Source of the DNA: a bacterium
Lineage (GTDB): Bacteria; SZUA-182; DTGQ01
Direction: 5' to 3'
Assembly: GCA_040755755.1 (NCBI GenBank)
Contig: JBFLZW010000033.1
Location: 165,010-229,009 of the forward strand
Length of the DNA: 64,000 nucleotides
Part shown: positions 36,042 to 45,323 of the stretch, one piece after another
Numbering within the stretch: the first letter of the stretch is position 1
Layout of the letters: each line of letters opens with the position of its first letter
Translations under genes and position numbers: made by a program
The notes under the pieces: generated by a model
The model's database searches: none
Told to the model about the DNA's origin: nothing
The model's input: only the letters and a program-made list of their open reading frames with translations

Positions 36042-37127
36042 TTACCGTACTGTAAAAGGAGTATATTCTTCTTTGTATAACAAAGCCCTTTGGAGTTTTT
36101 CTATTTGCCGCTTGAAATATTCCCGGAAGGTAATACTTCCACTCCCACCCCCGCTTCTACCTCTTTCTGCAGCTTCCTTTCCGCTCTCGCCTTCACCTTC
36201 CCAATCTTTATCTCCATCTCCATCACTTCCCCCTCCTTCCCTATCAACAAAGGGTTTAGCCATACGTTTCTCATAGGCAGCAAGGTATCGCTTTAATCCT
36301 TCCCTGGTAAGGTACATACCTTTGTTCTCCTGGGGCACAAAATCCTCTGGGGAGAGGACCCTTTTATTGAGCAGGTTCAGGGTGAGCATATCCACCACTG
36401 GATGCCGGAACTCTTCGACCAAGTCCAGCGGCAATGATTGGCGTCCATAGCGGAATCCATGAAGAAAACCGATAAAAGGGTCAAACCCGACAGCTTCGGC
36501 CAGGGAGGCCAGCTCATTGGTCATCAGGGTATAGCCAAGGCTCAGCAGAGCGTTGACCGGGTCGGGCGATGGGTGCATCCGCCTCTGCTTAAATGAGAAC
36601 TCTCCGCTCACCATCCGGCTGTAACCCCGAAAGTATGCTCCGCTGCCTGCTCCTTCCACACCCATCAGGGACTCAACGGTCTTTTTCTGGCTGATGGAGG
36701 GGATTAACTGGTTGAGAGTATCGAGCTCTTTTGAGAAATCAACCTCCGGGTGATTTCTCTGGTATCGTAAAAGCAGAGTCCTCTGGTTAGCGAGCTTGCC
36801 CCTGATGAACCTTTTGGCCAGCTCAAGCTTACGTTCAGGAGTGCGGGTGCATTCATACTGGGCCAGGCGCAGGAAAATGTTTTTTGATGCCACAGCTACC
36901 AGTCTGCCCCGAAGATGCCCGCTCATGCTGAAGAATCCGATATCTATGCCATTATCCAGCAGATAGCTGATCGCCTGGGTAGTGACCTGGATAGAACCAA
37001 AGATCAGAATACTGCTTATCTGAAAGCTGGGGATTTCCTGCAGGGTCACTCCATCCTTTTCCACGATCAGTCGCCTGGAAGCTTTCCGCAGGCAGGCTCC
37101 CTGCTCAATAAGGTATAAGATGCCCAT
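36042..37127 (-). CDS. cas1: Cas1 integrase
   Basis: A ~361-residue metal-dependent integrase. Catalytic residues are visible: Glu in LMGVEGAGSGAYF (~158), His in IGFLHGFRYGR (~223) and the acidic residue in LDLVEEFRHPVVD (~238). The ATG at 37127 follows AGGGA; an in-frame TTG at 37133 is also possible. Cas1 is usually ~325-340 residues. The excess is a low-complexity Gly/Glu/Asp/Ser-rich insertion at ~295-331 (REGGGSDGDGDK onward) between the helical core and the final helix. It makes new spacers with Cas2. An isolated repeat copy lies 50 bp upstream. Confidence 0.95.
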   Translation of the reverse strand: MGILYLIEQGACLRKASRRLIVEKDGVTLQEIPSFQISSILIFGSIQVTTQAISYLLDNGIDIGFFSMSGHLRGRLVAVASKNIFLRLAQYECTRTPERKLELAKRFIRGKLANQRTLLLRYQRNHPEVDFSKELDTLNQLIPSISQKKTVESLMGVEGAGSGAYFRGYSRMVSGEFSFKQRRMHPSPDPVNALLSLGYTLMTNELASLAEAVGFDPFIGFLHGFRYGRQSLPLDLVEEFRHPVVDMLTLNLLNKRVLSPEDFVPQENKGMYLTREGLKRYLAAYEKRMAKPFVDREGGGSDGDGDKDWEGEGESGKEAAERGRSGGGSGSITFREYFKRQIEKLQRALLYKEEYTPFTVR

Positions 37128-37176
37128 GTGCAATTTTCCCTTTTTAATTGTAACTAGTCGGTTATGGTGCGTATGG

Positions 37177-37213
37177 GTCGCAATCCCCTCAACCGGATCA
37201 TATCAATTCACAC
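37177..37213 (-). repeat. Orphan degenerate CRISPR repeat upstream of cas1
   Basis: It matches the 37-bp array repeat at all but three positions (ACCGGATCATATCAATTCAC against ACCGGGTCATATCGGTTCAC) and has the same orientation. No second repeat or spacer adjoins it. A 26-bp segment at 37257-37282 resembles one in the array leader, so this may be the remains of a second array or an earlier leader-repeat junction. Confidence 0.88.
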
Positions 37214-37459
37214 CCATCTCTCCTCGCAGCTTTTCCAGAGGATTTTCTCTCTCCTCCCAACTCCTCCATTTTGCCCAAAGCGCCTCTCATGAGGTGCTTT
37301 TGAAGAGTGTGAAAAGAATTTCCTCCTGCTTTTATCAATACAGGCATGGTATCTGAATAAACCATAGCTTTCTCAATAACCATAACTTTCTCTATGCCTA
37401 CAACTTACTCAATAACCACTTTCCATAATGTGAGTTGCTGCCAGTATCAGGTTATCAGG

Positions 37460-37699
37460 TTAATCCGGGCTATGATCAAAAATGACGACCTCACCTGCTG
37501 CGGGTGAGCGGTAAATAAGCTTTCTGGCCTTGCCATGTAAGGCATGGGCTACTTTGAGATAAAGCCAGATCGGTGCCTGGCCGGTAATCATGATCTCATT
37601 TCCCTCACCAGCCAGCGTCCTGGCCTTGTTGAGATACTCATCGAGCTCAGAAAGTTTGGCTGTAGTGGTGTAGAATGATGAAAGGTCGATCTCGATCAA
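37460..37699 (-). CDS. csx3: Csx3-type ring nuclease (Crn3-like)
   Basis: A 79-residue protein resembling Csx3: MITGQAPIWLYLKVAHALH in the middle and a C-terminal strand AAGEVVIFDHSPD. Csx3/Crn3 proteins bind and cleave cyclic tetra-adenylate and so shut down type III signalling. It overlaps the Card1-like gene by 4 bp (ATGA), so activator-driven nuclease and its off-switch are co-translated. The length is at the short end of the family and no AAA domain is fused. The following 330 bp to cas1 hold no gene, only the orphan repeat. Confidence 0.78.
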   Translation of the reverse strand: MIEIDLSSFYTTTAKLSELDEYLNKARTLAGEGNEIMITGQAPIWLYLKVAHALHGKARKLIYRSPAAGEVVIFDHSPD

Positions 37700-38859
37700 C
37701 TTATTTCTCCCTGGTGAATATTGAGTTTCTGAGCAATTATTTCTTTCAGTTGGCCAATCTCAGTAGGTGAGACAAGCCAGGTCTGAAATTGCTCCGACCG
37801 TGCCTGAATAGCTTCTCTTACCTTTCCATCCTTTAAAATGTATGGTGAGGTAGTCACGAAGAAGCTCTTTACTCTTAAGCCAAATTCCCTCTGCAAGGCA
37901 CCGATCTTGTAAAGGGCCTGGCTGGCATCTTCATCCTCGTCCTGGTCGAGGGATTTGCACTCTGCAAAGTAGAGAGCATTATCTTTGGTAAACATGACAT
38001 CGAATTCGTTCTCCCTACCCCGGCTGTTTCTGAGCTGAAGCCCGATCGCCACGTCATCAATGCCACAGCCAAGCCATTCTGAGATGATATTGAAACAATA
38101 TTCCTCAAGCCATCCCCCAGTCAGGTATCTGATATCTGAGCGGTCTAACTTTCTGGTAATAATCCCGCCGGAATAACTAAATCCAAACCGTGAAAAAAAA
38201 TCTTTTTCCTCCTGATTCTCTGCTGTAAAATTGCCGGTAAGCTCAAACATTTTTTCACTGCGATGAGGCCTCAACATACCGCATAACCAGAGCAGCAGAT
38301 TTTTAAGCTGAGCATAGTTTTGTACTATCAATTCGGATAAGCCTTTCCGCTTTCTGGCCTCCTGACAGTAAGTTTCCAATTTCCCCTCATTCACCACTTT
38401 CAGGCCATAGGCGGCCAGGTATTGAACGACACTCAACCGCAGATCAAATTCCGTAGGTCTGCCCGGACTTTTCTTCGGAAATGGCACGATAAATTCATTC
38501 CTTGGTATCGGCACATAGATCATCCTGCTGCTGTAATCCTTGAAAAATTCATAGGCCGCGATGGACATAATCTTTGTTCCGCCAGTCAGATTGACCACAA
38601 ATTCACTATCTTCCCTGCCTTTGATCCATTCTTCAAGCTGCCGGTGACAATCAAGGATTGAGTCTTCCTGGACCATAATCATATCACGCTGGTACTTTAG
38701 CCCCAGCCTGCTCATGGTATCCAGGATGGCTGAAGTTTTACCTTTGGCCTCCATATCCCTGGTTGAAATGAACAATAGCTCATCAGGCTTGAAATGATGG
38801 ATGGCCAGAATATTGGGAACGGTCTGCTCACTTACCAGAGAAATCAGGATAGTTTTCAT
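37696..38859 (-). CDS. Card1/Can2-type CARF nuclease (cyclic-oligoadenylate effector)
   Basis: A 387-residue effector. The N-terminal ~140 residues are a CARF domain (ILISLVSEQTVPNILAI; VVNLTGGTKIMSIAAYEF at 88-105) that senses cyclic oligoadenylate made by Cas10. The C-terminal domain is a PD-(D/E)xK nuclease of the DUF1887 type, with Asp287 in NEFDVMF and E-C-K at 300-302. Card1/Can2 enzymes nick DNA and/or cut RNA when bound to cA4. It lies 16 bp after csm5 and overlaps the Csx3-like gene. Confidence 0.88.
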   Translation of the reverse strand: MKTILISLVSEQTVPNILAIHHFKPDELLFISTRDMEAKGKTSAILDTMSRLGLKYQRDMIMVQEDSILDCHRQLEEWIKGREDSEFVVNLTGGTKIMSIAAYEFFKDYSSRMIYVPIPRNEFIVPFPKKSPGRPTEFDLRLSVVQYLAAYGLKVVNEGKLETYCQEARKRKGLSELIVQNYAQLKNLLLWLCGMLRPHRSEKMFELTGNFTAENQEEKDFFSRFGFSYSGGIITRKLDRSDIRYLTGGWLEEYCFNIISEWLGCGIDDVAIGLQLRNSRGRENEFDVMFTKDNALYFAECKSLDQDEDEDASQALYKIGALQREFGLRVKSFFVTTSPYILKDGKVREAIQARSEQFQTWLVSPTEIGQLKEIIAQKLNIHQGEIS

Positions 38860-38875
38860 TTGGATTGCTCCTCAT

Positions 38876-40159
38876 TTATTTTTGTTCTTCTTCTGCTTTC
38901 ATTGTCATCCATCCCATTGGCAGCCACTGACTATCAGTTTTTTGCCAAACTCTCCTTGATTTTGGTGCAGGGTCATTCCCTCTTGGATGGCCACACGCAT
39001 TTCTAATCTTCCTTCGTGTTTCTTCATTGAAAGCCAAAGCTACTGTTGTTGAAAGCAGACCAGAGCCAAACCCTACACGCAACATCGTATCCTTGTGGGT
39101 CTTATACCATTGACCGATGCTTTGAGCACTTTGGGATGCCTGAGAAATACTGAATGATAAGCGTGAAAAATTTTTAGCTGTAATGTGCTTGGGAACAATC
39201 GGTTGGACAGTTCTAAAAAATCCTTCTTCATTGCCCAGTAAAGCATTATTAAACTGATCAACTGCGTTTATAAGGTCTTGAAGATCTTTCAGTGGCAAAT
39301 TGGGCGTGTGGTCCTTGAACTTCGCATAGAGAGTATGATCCCACGTTAACTCAAGGCTAAAGGTTCCAGCAGTAATAGCTTCAACCCATAATTCTAAATC
39401 CTTGCCTATTGGTTGTCCAATCCCATCTTTTTGCTGGCTAAAATAATGCTTTCCATTTGCTCCCTTAGAAAGGAATTTCAGTTTTATGACTTGAGTCTCC
39501 AATTCCCCTTCGGGATATGCATCCCGAACAGTCAAGCATCGCAGGATATCTTCATATGAGCCTGGTTTCCCCTTGGGCAAAAGGAATTTTTGGAGCAGAT
39601 CCTCCTGAAGCCATTTAGACGAGTAGTGTTTTTTCTGATAATCAGAAAGCCGCCCATCGAGGCCAGAATCCGCCTTCTGCTGTATCGATGCTGCCAATTG
39701 CTTATTGTCACCTTGGGTCAGCATCCTATAAAGAAGTGCTGTACGAAATACTCCTTTCAAGGATGTACCCGGAAGAAATATCTGGCCATTGGCATCACGG
39801 ATACATGGCCGGAATTCATTCATATTGGCCATATCGGTGCTACCACTGGGAATTATTTGACTTGAAATCTCAGGCAAAACCGTAGATAGATCTGCTTTTG
39901 CCGTGTTCTTTAGAAATGCTTGCATCTGAAGGCGCCCATTGCTTACATCATGTACAAAATAATCAATGAGATTGCGCCTTTTAAGAAAACTGCCAAATTG
40001 GTTTTCATCTATAATGTATACCTTGCCGCCATAGGCAGCAAACTCTAAGGCTATTAACTTCCCTTCTCTTGTCCCTATATGAACAGGGGAAATTACTTGA
40101 AGCCTTAGCCTTTTTCTTTCCTTAATACTATCCGCTAAAATCATTTTTGTTACACTCAC
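38876..40159 (-). CDS. csm5: Csm5, type III-A RAMP subunit
   Basis: A 427-residue RAMP protein. It has the N-terminal RAMP strand (LRLQVISPVHIG), a glycine-rich loop and the FLPGTSLKGVFRTALLYRML segment typical of Csm5. Csm5 caps the 3' end of the crRNA in the Csm complex and helps recruit trimming nucleases. It overlaps csm4 by 4 bp and precedes the Card1-like gene by 16 bp. Confidence 0.9.
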   Translation of the reverse strand: MSVTKMILADSIKERKRLRLQVISPVHIGTREGKLIALEFAAYGGKVYIIDENQFGSFLKRRNLIDYFVHDVSNGRLQMQAFLKNTAKADLSTVLPEISSQIIPSGSTDMANMNEFRPCIRDANGQIFLPGTSLKGVFRTALLYRMLTQGDNKQLAASIQQKADSGLDGRLSDYQKKHYSSKWLQEDLLQKFLLPKGKPGSYEDILRCLTVRDAYPEGELETQVIKLKFLSKGANGKHYFSQQKDGIGQPIGKDLELWVEAITAGTFSLELTWDHTLYAKFKDHTPNLPLKDLQDLINAVDQFNNALLGNEEGFFRTVQPIVPKHITAKNFSRLSFSISQASQSAQSIGQWYKTHKDTMLRVGFGSGLLSTTVALAFNEETRRKIRNACGHPRGNDPAPKSRRVWQKTDSQWLPMGWMTMKAEEEQK

Positions 40160-41193
40160 ACTAGACCTCCACTGGGAAGAAGAAATGCCAAACCAGAGCG
40201 ATAGACTCTATGAACAAGGCCAAGACTGACAGCGTTATCTGGTGTAACATCAACCATGAGCCCTTTCAACGGTCCTTTGGCTACACTCCCTTCAGTAAAC
40301 ATCCAAACTCTTTGGCGCTTAAGGGTAGTCGCATCTCTTCCGCTTACTATATATCCTTTACGCTCTACAAGGTCCCATGCCTCAAGTTGTTGATCAAGAT
40401 CTGACAACTCCTTCTTTAAAGGGTGGTACAAAGAGAGTAATACCTTCTTACTGCTATTTTCTTTGCTGCACAGAAGCGATTGCCATTCAGGACCAGGTGA
40501 TTCAAATTCAGAAAAGCAAAAACTTCCCATGCCATAAGTTCGCTCTCCACCAAGCCCCATATCTCCCAAAACCCTAAACGCCGTGGATAAACGTGGCTTC
40601 CAATTTTCATCGTGAAAATTTACCAGGCCATAAAGCCCTGCCTGATCAGCAAAATACAGTGCACCACATAACCAAAGGGCACTGTTTTGACTCATCCGAT
40701 CCAAAGCTGCGCGGGGCCGCAGGTCCTGTATCCACCAGCCGTTCTTGTTTCCCTCATCACAAGGTTTAGCTAACTTTTGGCTCCTCTCGATGATTTTTCT
40801 GAGTTCATCCTCTGTCAGCGGCTTATCTTCAATCCATCGACCAAAATCCTGTGGCTGAAGGTACCTGACTCTTTTTATGTCCTTGCCCATGTTCTTTAGA
40901 ATTCTGTTATCTGTTATGTGAGGTTCACATAAGGGACGGGGCAAAGCATAATAGAGTTCTTTTGCCTCACCTATAGGTCCGAAAGGGAAAAGGGAACTTA
41001 AAATAAAAGGGGGCTTATCGGTACAGAGAGCTTTAACTACCTGATCAGCCTCCCCAAGAACCGAAAAAGCGTTGATGATAGCAGAGCTCAGAGAATCGGA
41101 AGATAGGCGATCCTCAGTGTTTTCAAGGCCGATACCTGTCTTCCCAAAATGAACTGGGCCATGAAAAGTAAGGCGGTAGAGGTAGATACTCAT
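40156..41193 (-). CDS. csm4: Csm4, type III-A RAMP subunit
   Basis: A 345-residue RAMP protein with the Csm4 N-terminus (YLYRLTFHGPVHFGKTGIGL, then SSDSLSSAIINAF) and a C-terminal Gly-rich motif (DMGLGGERTYGMGSF). It binds the 5' handle of the crRNA and contacts Cas10. The 4-bp overlaps with csm3 and csm5 show a tightly coupled operon. Confidence 0.92.
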   Translation of the reverse strand: MSIYLYRLTFHGPVHFGKTGIGLENTEDRLSSDSLSSAIINAFSVLGEADQVVKALCTDKPPFILSSLFPFGPIGEAKELYYALPRPLCEPHITDNRILKNMGKDIKRVRYLQPQDFGRWIEDKPLTEDELRKIIERSQKLAKPCDEGNKNGWWIQDLRPRAALDRMSQNSALWLCGALYFADQAGLYGLVNFHDENWKPRLSTAFRVLGDMGLGGERTYGMGSFCFSEFESPGPEWQSLLCSKENSSKKVLLSLYHPLKKELSDLDQQLEAWDLVERKGYIVSGRDATTLKRQRVWMFTEGSVAKGPLKGLMVDVTPDNAVSLGLVHRVYRSGLAFLLPSGGLV

Positions 41194-42041
41194 GAAGCAG
41201 TCTCCTCATGGAGCTGTTTATTCTGGAAAAAGTCAACAAGCTGGCTTATATCTCCAATCTTTTCCACAGAACGAGTGTTTCCCTCTATTCCCTTATAATG
41301 ACTTATCCTTTTTGCTTCAATGGTATCGAAATCTATTTTTACTTGTCCATATCCACGGGAACCATGACCACCTAAAGCATCATCATGTAAGAGTTGAATA
41401 GCCAGCTTTAAATTATCCATGTCATCTTTAAGGGACGATACATCTTCAACATCGTAAATGATTGAAACTGTAAATTCTGCCCCCTTTGGCACCCGTTCGA
41501 GGCTTCGGGGATTGGCAGCAGAGGTTATCCGATCTATGCTGTTCTCAAATTTCCATTCAGTATAAAGCAGCCCTGTATCAATATTTTTGAGCTTTTCACT
41601 ATTTTTGAGCTTCAAGTCACGAACTTTAAGACGTGATGGAAAGTTACGCTGTTTCTCCCCTGGGCCAGTAGCGCCAAAAAGCCTGCAAACTGGACAACTT
41701 ACAGCGCCAGGATAGGTAAAATTTCGGGAATAATTTTTATTATTGTTTTCTCCTTTTTCCCAATCATTACATTCATGCCGACTGATATAACTTCCGCCAT
41801 CACGATTCGGTAGTAAGTCAGGATAAGCCTTTTCCAGAAGTGACCTTAATTTTCCTTTCATTGATGATCCTGGGATAAAAGGCTCAAGCGTAACCGGATC
41901 CCTCACGACCGGCGAATCCAGAGCCCCTATTTCCATGTTTTCCTTGGCTGCACCAATATGAAGCCCGGTTAGACATTTCAGAGTACCTGTTAATTCAATT
42001 TTGCCAAGAAGCTTGCGGTTATTCTTATCTTCCATCACCAT
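41190..42041 (-). CDS. csm3: Csm3, backbone and target-RNA-cleaving subunit
   Basis: A 283-residue RAMP protein. LTGTLKCLTGLHIGAAKENM and GALDSPVVRDPVTLEPFIPG contain the conserved Asp (in the ALDSP segment) used by Csm3 to cut bound target RNA every six nucleotides. SSMKGKLRSLLEKAY and a C-terminal GGHGSRGYGQV G-loop are also present. A Cys cluster (SRHECNDWEKG; VSCPVCRLFG) may bind zinc. It is longer than minimal Csm3 proteins (~220), with extra loops. It starts with GGAAG upstream, 16 bp after csm2. Confidence 0.93.
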   Translation of the reverse strand: MVMEDKNNRKLLGKIELTGTLKCLTGLHIGAAKENMEIGALDSPVVRDPVTLEPFIPGSSMKGKLRSLLEKAYPDLLPNRDGGSYISRHECNDWEKGENNNKNYSRNFTYPGAVSCPVCRLFGATGPGEKQRNFPSRLKVRDLKLKNSEKLKNIDTGLLYTEWKFENSIDRITSAANPRSLERVPKGAEFTVSIIYDVEDVSSLKDDMDNLKLAIQLLHDDALGGHGSRGYGQVKIDFDTIEAKRISHYKGIEGNTRSVEKIGDISQLVDFFQNKQLHEETAS

Positions 42042-42057
42042 TTTTACTTCCTTTCAT

Positions 42058-42516
42058 CTAGTTATTTTTACCGCCATTAAGAGTATGATAGGCAATTATT
42101 CCCTCAATAAGCCGCAAAAGAGTTTTAAAATTTTCGAGAGACTTCGCTCCAGATTTAATTGCTGGATCAAGGACATTCATGAGAGGCTTTACCTTTTCCT
42201 CTCTACCAGCAGCATAGGCCAACTTGGGTCTTAAAAGTATTATGGAGTCCTGAATCTGTTCAAACTTTTTCCCTTTAAGCTCAGACTCAATTCTCCGCAC
42301 GGCATCTAAGAACCTCCTGATCTGATTCATTTTTAAATCGATCCCATTGACATCCTTGCCGCCCAGATATTTCCCGACTTCTTCAGCAATCTCTACCAGC
42401 CGCTCTGCCTTAACTTTTGATAGATCCGATAATTCATCCTTATACTCTGTTCCCCATTCTTTCAATGATTTTTGCTGACTTGATTGTTTTTGCTGACTTG
42501 ATTGATGGTAGTTCAT
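42058..42516 (-). CDS. csm2: Csm2, small subunit of the Csm complex
   Basis: A 152-residue helical protein. The core (AERLVEIAEEVGKYL; MNQIRRFLDAVRRIE; LRPKLAYAAGR) matches Csm2. It forms the inner filament contacting the crRNA-target duplex. The ATG at 42516 has GGAGG upstream and an ATGA overlap with the cas10 stop; the frame is open further to 42552. The first ~20 residues are a Gln/Ser-rich tandem repeat (QSSQQKQSSQQK) encoded by an imperfect tandem duplication (TGCTGACTTGATTG). Confidence 0.87.
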   Translation of the reverse strand: MNYHQSSQQKQSSQQKSLKEWGTEYKDELSDLSKVKAERLVEIAEEVGKYLGGKDVNGIDLKMNQIRRFLDAVRRIESELKGKKFEQIQDSIILLRPKLAYAAGREEKVKPLMNVLDPAIKSGAKSLENFKTLLRLIEGIIAYHTLNGGKNN

Positions 42517-45044
42517 ATCTCTCCTCCTTTCCTCATCATCATGAGGTTCCATAGAAGCGCTATCTCAAGACAGTGCCAATGGAGCTGCCAATTTGCACTG
42601 TTAAGAAAAACATAGTCCTGTAGAGATTTCCACGGTATATTAAATTCTTGACTTGGCCTAAACCGGCCAAACACATAGGCTAGTTTTGGCAGTATCCACA
42701 CTTTCTCCTGTTTATGCTCACGGGTAATGGCCAGGAGTTTATACAGCACACCACGTGTTACTGAACCAACTGGAAGAGAAAGGCGATCATCTTTAGGAAG
42801 ACACAACCCCAGAATTGTTTTTACAATACCTGTAGTTGTTTCTTCATCTTTGATCATTGCCTCAGCATCATCCCATTGGAAGGTGTGCTTACCGAAAAGA
42901 GTTATCGATTTTCGTCTATTTCCTTTAGCCAATTCTTCTGCCGAGCCTGCTGCCTCTGCCAGGCGATAAACAGGAACATGATTATCGCCAAGAGCTATAC
43001 CCGCTGAAAGAGTTATATAAGGATTAGCAGTGAATTGCTGGAATGCTCTTTTGATTTCAAAAGCTGCTTCGGTTATATCTAGCCAGTGCCCGATGAGAAA
43101 AAGATCATCGCCACCAGAATAAACAATGCTTAGATTCCTCTCTCCCTGCCTTTCAACAATCCTGAAGGGCGGTGGATAGCCAGGGTTATTGTGCTCTAAG
43201 AGCCCATTGATGTGGTATTTAAAAAACAGGCTCAACTGTCGAGAGAGTGAGGCCATCCTTGAAATAGTCCGCTCCCCCGAAGGAATGGAAGTTGAAAAAA
43301 TCCGGCCCAAACGATCAACATCCATTCTAAGGATCGCCAGTTGCTCTATTCCAAATCCATACTGGGTCATTCCATTAAGGTCCTGTAATCTGCTGTCCTC
43401 GGGTAAATAAATGCCTGCCAAAAGTGGACGACTTCCTGGATGGATATAGTGTCCAAGGTTCCAGTCATTCAGATGATAAACGGCAGAAGCTTGAGCAGCC
43501 ATTTTCTCCTTCTGGATGCCAAAGACGCCGGCTGCTGGCTGATAGTAGCGGTTGCCGATCTTGACGAATCGATCCTTCCGGTCAGGCTCTCTGTCCCACC
43601 GATAAATAATGGGGTATGATCCTCTTTTGATTGCACTTTGCAGAAGGTGCCCCAAAAGGTACTGGTCCCGGCAATGCTCACAGGCCATAACCTCACTTTT
43701 CGCAGCATCAAGGATCTCGTCCACCAGCGGCTGTAAGGGCTTATCTTCACGTCCACATATTTGGCAATTTTCCATTAAGCATTTTTCGTGAGGCATGGCA
43801 GGTGATGAAAAGAGACTATTTAAGCGATTTCTCCACTTGTGCCTCTTGCTATTTTCGAGGCAGGCCGAAAGCTCACCCCAAATCCCTGAAGCATTCTTGA
43901 AGTCCACCTTGCTAAAAGGTACAGCTTCTATATGCTGTTGGAGCGATCCGTTAAAAGAATCAAAAAGGTAATTATTAATTTTTTCCCTGACATTCTCCAT
44001 AGACTTCCTGGCGTTTGGGGTATTAGGGGCCATGAGGTAAAAGTGCCCGCCTCCTGTAAAAACCACGTTGCAGCGGGTAAGCTCTATATCTTCAAGGAGT
44101 CTATCTACTATATGCTCTGTAAGAAGTTCAAGAAAGAACGAACGGCCTTTCAACATCTTAAGTGCCCCTTTAGAGGAAATAGTATAGATAAATCTTTGGA
44201 CTCCAGATAGATCACCCCCAATTAAAAGAAACGGCTGATGATTTTTATTCCAGGTATTATCACCAGTAATTTCCTCTCTGAGTATTTCCTGCTCCCATTG
44301 CTTGCTATGGTAATGACGATAGTAATGATAAAGGCAAGCAGCTACACCAGCAGTTACTTTAAGGTGATCAAAGAGAGATATATCAGGATGCTTCCTGTAG
44401 GTCTCCTCATCAGTACCACTGTAGACTTTGAGAGTGATGGATGGGATAAAGGATGTGTACTTTTCTAAAAGATGTAGAATAATATCAATATTAAGATGGT
44501 TATTAATGGTCTTGATTTTAAAAAATTCATCCTCAAAGGTGTCCCAAAGATTCTTATAGGCTTGTGAAGAATTTTCCCCCGCATTTGCTTGTGGAACTAT
44601 CCAACCCCCGAGAGGGGACAAAGAGTAATAACTCAGCCGTATTGAATTTTCTAAACCATTGTCTCTAATTTCATCCGCATGTGGATTCCTAACTCGAGAG
44701 AAGACATTAGCCAGTTGGATTTTCCGATACCATGTCTTTCCTACATCCCCTTTGGGATCGAATTCTGTTTTGCGCTCTGAAGCAGCACAGTTATCCGCTT
44801 CATAAAAGATCAGACTGGCGTTGCTCAGCCAAGTCTCAGCTTCATTCCCGTGGTGGTCTCGAGCTCCGGCAGCGATCACCCCCTCCCCATAATGGGAAGC
44901 AAGCCAAGCATGACCTATTTCTGTATGGGATTTGCCCTTATCCTCATCTAATTCAACCCGCTGCTTAAATTTCCCAATGTCATGGAGCAGTGATGCCAGT
45001 ACTATGCCCTGGTATTCCTGGTATTCTTTTTGGTTTGAATACAT
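42513..45044 (-). CDS. cas10: Cas10/Csm1, type III-A signature subunit with HD and GGDD
   Basis: An 843-residue protein. The N-terminal HD nuclease motif (LLHDIGKFKQRV, HD at 21-22) is predicted to cut single-stranded DNA. A zinc-binding cluster follows (CLMENCQICGRED and ACEHCRD, ~420-460). The Palm domain carries an intact GGDD (~643, SGGDDLFLIG), the site of cyclic oligoadenylate synthesis on target-RNA binding. Both enzymatic centres look functional. The presence of Card1-like and Csx3-like genes supports signalling through cA4. It overlaps csm2 by 4 bp. The 279 bp upstream (45045-45323) contain only a GC-rich fold-back sequence. Confidence 0.95.
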   Translation of the reverse strand: MYSNQKEYQEYQGIVLASLLHDIGKFKQRVELDEDKGKSHTEIGHAWLASHYGEGVIAAGARDHHGNEAETWLSNASLIFYEADNCAASERKTEFDPKGDVGKTWYRKIQLANVFSRVRNPHADEIRDNGLENSIRLSYYSLSPLGGWIVPQANAGENSSQAYKNLWDTFEDEFFKIKTINNHLNIDIILHLLEKYTSFIPSITLKVYSGTDEETYRKHPDISLFDHLKVTAGVAACLYHYYRHYHSKQWEQEILREEITGDNTWNKNHQPFLLIGGDLSGVQRFIYTISSKGALKMLKGRSFFLELLTEHIVDRLLEDIELTRCNVVFTGGGHFYLMAPNTPNARKSMENVREKINNYLFDSFNGSLQQHIEAVPFSKVDFKNASGIWGELSACLENSKRHKWRNRLNSLFSSPAMPHEKCLMENCQICGREDKPLQPLVDEILDAAKSEVMACEHCRDQYLLGHLLQSAIKRGSYPIIYRWDREPDRKDRFVKIGNRYYQPAAGVFGIQKEKMAAQASAVYHLNDWNLGHYIHPGSRPLLAGIYLPEDSRLQDLNGMTQYGFGIEQLAILRMDVDRLGRIFSTSIPSGERTISRMASLSRQLSLFFKYHINGLLEHNNPGYPPPFRIVERQGERNLSIVYSGGDDLFLIGHWLDITEAAFEIKRAFQQFTANPYITLSAGIALGDNHVPVYRLAEAAGSAEELAKGNRRKSITLFGKHTFQWDDAEAMIKDEETTTGIVKTILGLCLPKDDRLSLPVGSVTRGVLYKLLAITREHKQEKVWILPKLAYVFGRFRPSQEFNIPWKSLQDYVFLNSANWQLHWHCLEIALLWNLMMMRKGGEI

Positions 45045-45323
45045 ATTTTCCCCTCATTACCTTACAACAAAATTTATGATGAATTTTCAGCTTTTAATCA
45101 TACAACCTCACCCTAAAAATTTCATCTCCGGCAACGTTGCCGATGCCACTGCTGATGCCAAGGTCATGCATGGCAGTGCAGATGTTCCCTATCTTGTAGA
45201 GAAGCATCCACTCCACTTCTCCCCCTTGAGGGAGAGGCAGGGTGGGGGTGATGGTTATGATCACCTTTCCGCTCGAGAAAAGGAAAATGGGGAACATCTG
45301 ATGGCAGTGTTTACCCTCTGACA

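Noticed and set aside
36073-36296. Pro/Ser-rich plus-strand frames within cas1
   Set aside because: They are the complement of the Gly/Glu-rich insertion of Cas1.
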